Shown here in pieces: positions 62,502 through 64,000 of a stretch of 64,000 nt of DNA (its first letter is position 1; every line of letters begins with the position of its first letter). Location of the stretch: the NCBI GenBank assembly GCA_022496205.1, contig WTXD01000039.1, forward strand, positions 124,001 to 188,000, in the 5' to 3' direction. Under the pieces are notes generated by a model. The model was not told where the DNA came from. It was given only the letters and a program-made list of their open reading frames with translations, and did no database searches. This stretch comes from Gloeopeniophorella convolvens (Eukaryota > Basidiomycota > Agaricomycetes > Russulales). The translations under genes were made by a program, and so were the position numbers.

Positions 62502-64000
62502 ATGTCCGACCTCCAGACCCATACAGTAACGAAACCCCACCGTGCGTCCCACACCGCGTCTCCCTCGCAAGCGCAGACTCACGCATTTATATCCTCATTA
62601 TAGTTTTCGATTATTCGGACGTGCGCAACCCTCGATACCGCTGTAGAGTCTGTCTGAACGCGAAGTGGGTCTCTGCGCTCAAGGCACAAAAGCATGAACG
62701 CACCGACGCTCATATCACCCGCGCTCGACAACTGGATCTGGATCGTCCTTCGTCCCCATCCCGGATGCCCAGCGACCCTCTGGGTCCTACTTTCGATAGT
62801 CCATCATCGTCGGCCCGCCATGTTGACCAACATAATATTTTTGTGACCCCCTCGTCTCCCCGTCTTCCCAGCACTCCCGTACGCTATTCGAGTCCCAACG
62901 AGAGTTCCGGACATTGGAATCCGCGTACTCCGTCATCCGAAGCTCTTGGGTCTGGTGCGGGATCTTCTCGCGGACGCATTTCGTCTCCGCATTGGCTAAT
63001 GCCCATTGAAGTGGGCGGTAGCGACCGCCCTGGATATCAACCCTCCAGCCCTGTTGAGGTCCTTGAGTCTGGTGATGAGTCTTACAACAATAGCATTACT
63101 CCCCTTCTCTGGCAGGATGCATGGCCTCTTAGTGGTGGGCACGGTGTCTCTGATGACGCCCCGTCGGACCCCGAGGATGTGGCTGTCCTGAGCACTCATT
63201 CCGACAGCGACAATTCCGACGAGCCAGCGCGGTGGGATGAGCCCACATCCGGATCATCGACTGAAGACGAAAGGGAACAAGATGAGAATTGCCAAGGCGA
63301 TTCTGACCATTGTGAGGCAGATCTCCCAGACGATGATAACTGGTGGCCTTGGAAGTCACGCGAGGTCCGTATCCAGTCCAATCTGGTGTTTTTCTTGTTC
63401 TTACAGCGTGCAGCATTGTCTATTAGATGTAGTGGGTGCCTTCCCACGCGCCGTTTTATCTGAGAAGCAGCTGGATGTGGCTCGGTGGCTGGCCATCGAG
63501 CTTGGCGCGCCGGAGAATTTGCCAGCCGTCAACACAGTGAAGAATCACCGAGATTCGATCCTATCCGTGGCTGGATCCGGGGTCGATGCATCGACCAGCG
63601 CGTTTGGCCGGAAATATTTTGTATCGTCTCTTGCATCCATTCTTGCTCATGTGAGTCTGTTTCCCGTTGTGACCCCAGTTGCCATTCTTATGGTAGTATT
63701 CCAGGAGGTGGCAAATCCTTATGTCCGGCCACATCTGCGCTTCTATCCGGAAGATGCGCCGCGTGAGTTTTCAGAGGGACGGCACGGAGACCGCTGGTTG
63801 CACGAGGTGGACGCCAACTTGTGCGCTCCTATGGCCCGTGCTCCCGACGGACAAGATTATTTTGTCAACGAACCTGCTCTTGCGAATCTTGGACTGGATG
63901 GCGACCCGGTGGCCCCAGTATGGATCACTCGCTGGTTTGAGCGAGAAGACAAGCTTTACGCGAAGGCGCATCCTCTCACGGTGGACCATGCGAACAACAG
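62502..64000 (+). CDS. 5' part of a repetitive-family, probably transposon-associated protein (runs off the window)
   Basis: The N-terminal portion, truncated by the window edge. Proposed ATG at 62502. An intron with donor GTGCGT and acceptor ATTATAG restores frame into a zinc-finger-like segment YRCRVCLNAKWVSALKAQKHE (C-x2-C...H...H). A long Ser/Pro/Asp-rich acidic region follows (about 62740-63360), then after a second intron HCLLDVVGAFPRAVLSEKQLDVARW and TVKNHRDSILSVAGSG. After a third intron come EVANPYVRPHLRFYPEDAP and WLHEVDANLCAPMARAPDGQD. Such proteins occur in many diverged copies in Agaricomycete genomes; I link them to transposons from memory and cannot name the superfamily. No frameshift was seen in this part. 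Confidence 0.65.

Overview
This window looks like nuclear DNA of a filamentous basidiomycete, most likely an Agaricomycete. Genes lie on both strands and are split by many short introns (about 45-70 nt, GT-AG with a few probable GC-AG). Coding exons are GC-rich. Several families are typical of mushroom-forming fungi: secreted sedolisins, a DUF6589 protein, and a jelly-roll membrane protein. Exon joins were made by eye from reading frame, splice consensus and family motifs, so exact ends are tentative.

Left part (1-25 kb): a small unknown membrane protein, a Dal5-type MFS transporter, a sedolisin peptidase with two apparent frameshifts, a small serine/proline-rich protein with an acidic tail, a long gene-poor stretch (10.7-18.7 kb), an alpha/beta hydrolase with an 11-nt exon carrying its nucleophile, and a second, intact sedolisin. 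A transporter and secreted peptidases suggest nutrient acquisition, but there is no sign that the genes are co-regulated as a cluster.

Middle part (24-45 kb): a Ser/Thr kinase with a Cys in place of the HRD arginine, an SRPK-type kinase, a coiled-coil/proline-rich protein, then an apparently complete DNA transposon (33879-40884). The transposon is bounded by a perfect 9-bp target-site duplication and carries two convergent genes, a DUF6589 protein and a RecQ-like helicase. Its termini are composite: a short outer inverted repeat, an internal palindrome, and an inner shared block with a 7-base C/G run. It sits about 170 bp beyond the stop codon of a single-pass membrane protein gene, which is divergent from the lariat-debranching enzyme DBR1.

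Right part (45-64 kb): a C2H2 zinc-finger regulator between two gene-poor stretches of about 4 kb, an epsin, a homeodomain protein, a short-chain dehydrogenase followed by a decayed copy of its own first exon, and the 5' part of a gene of a repetitive, probably transposon-associated family that runs off the right edge.

The transposon is the main discovery. It pairs DUF6589 and a RecQ helicase inside one mobile unit with unusual hairpin-bearing ends. From memory it is closest in concept to the AcademH lineage of Academ transposons; that link was not checked.
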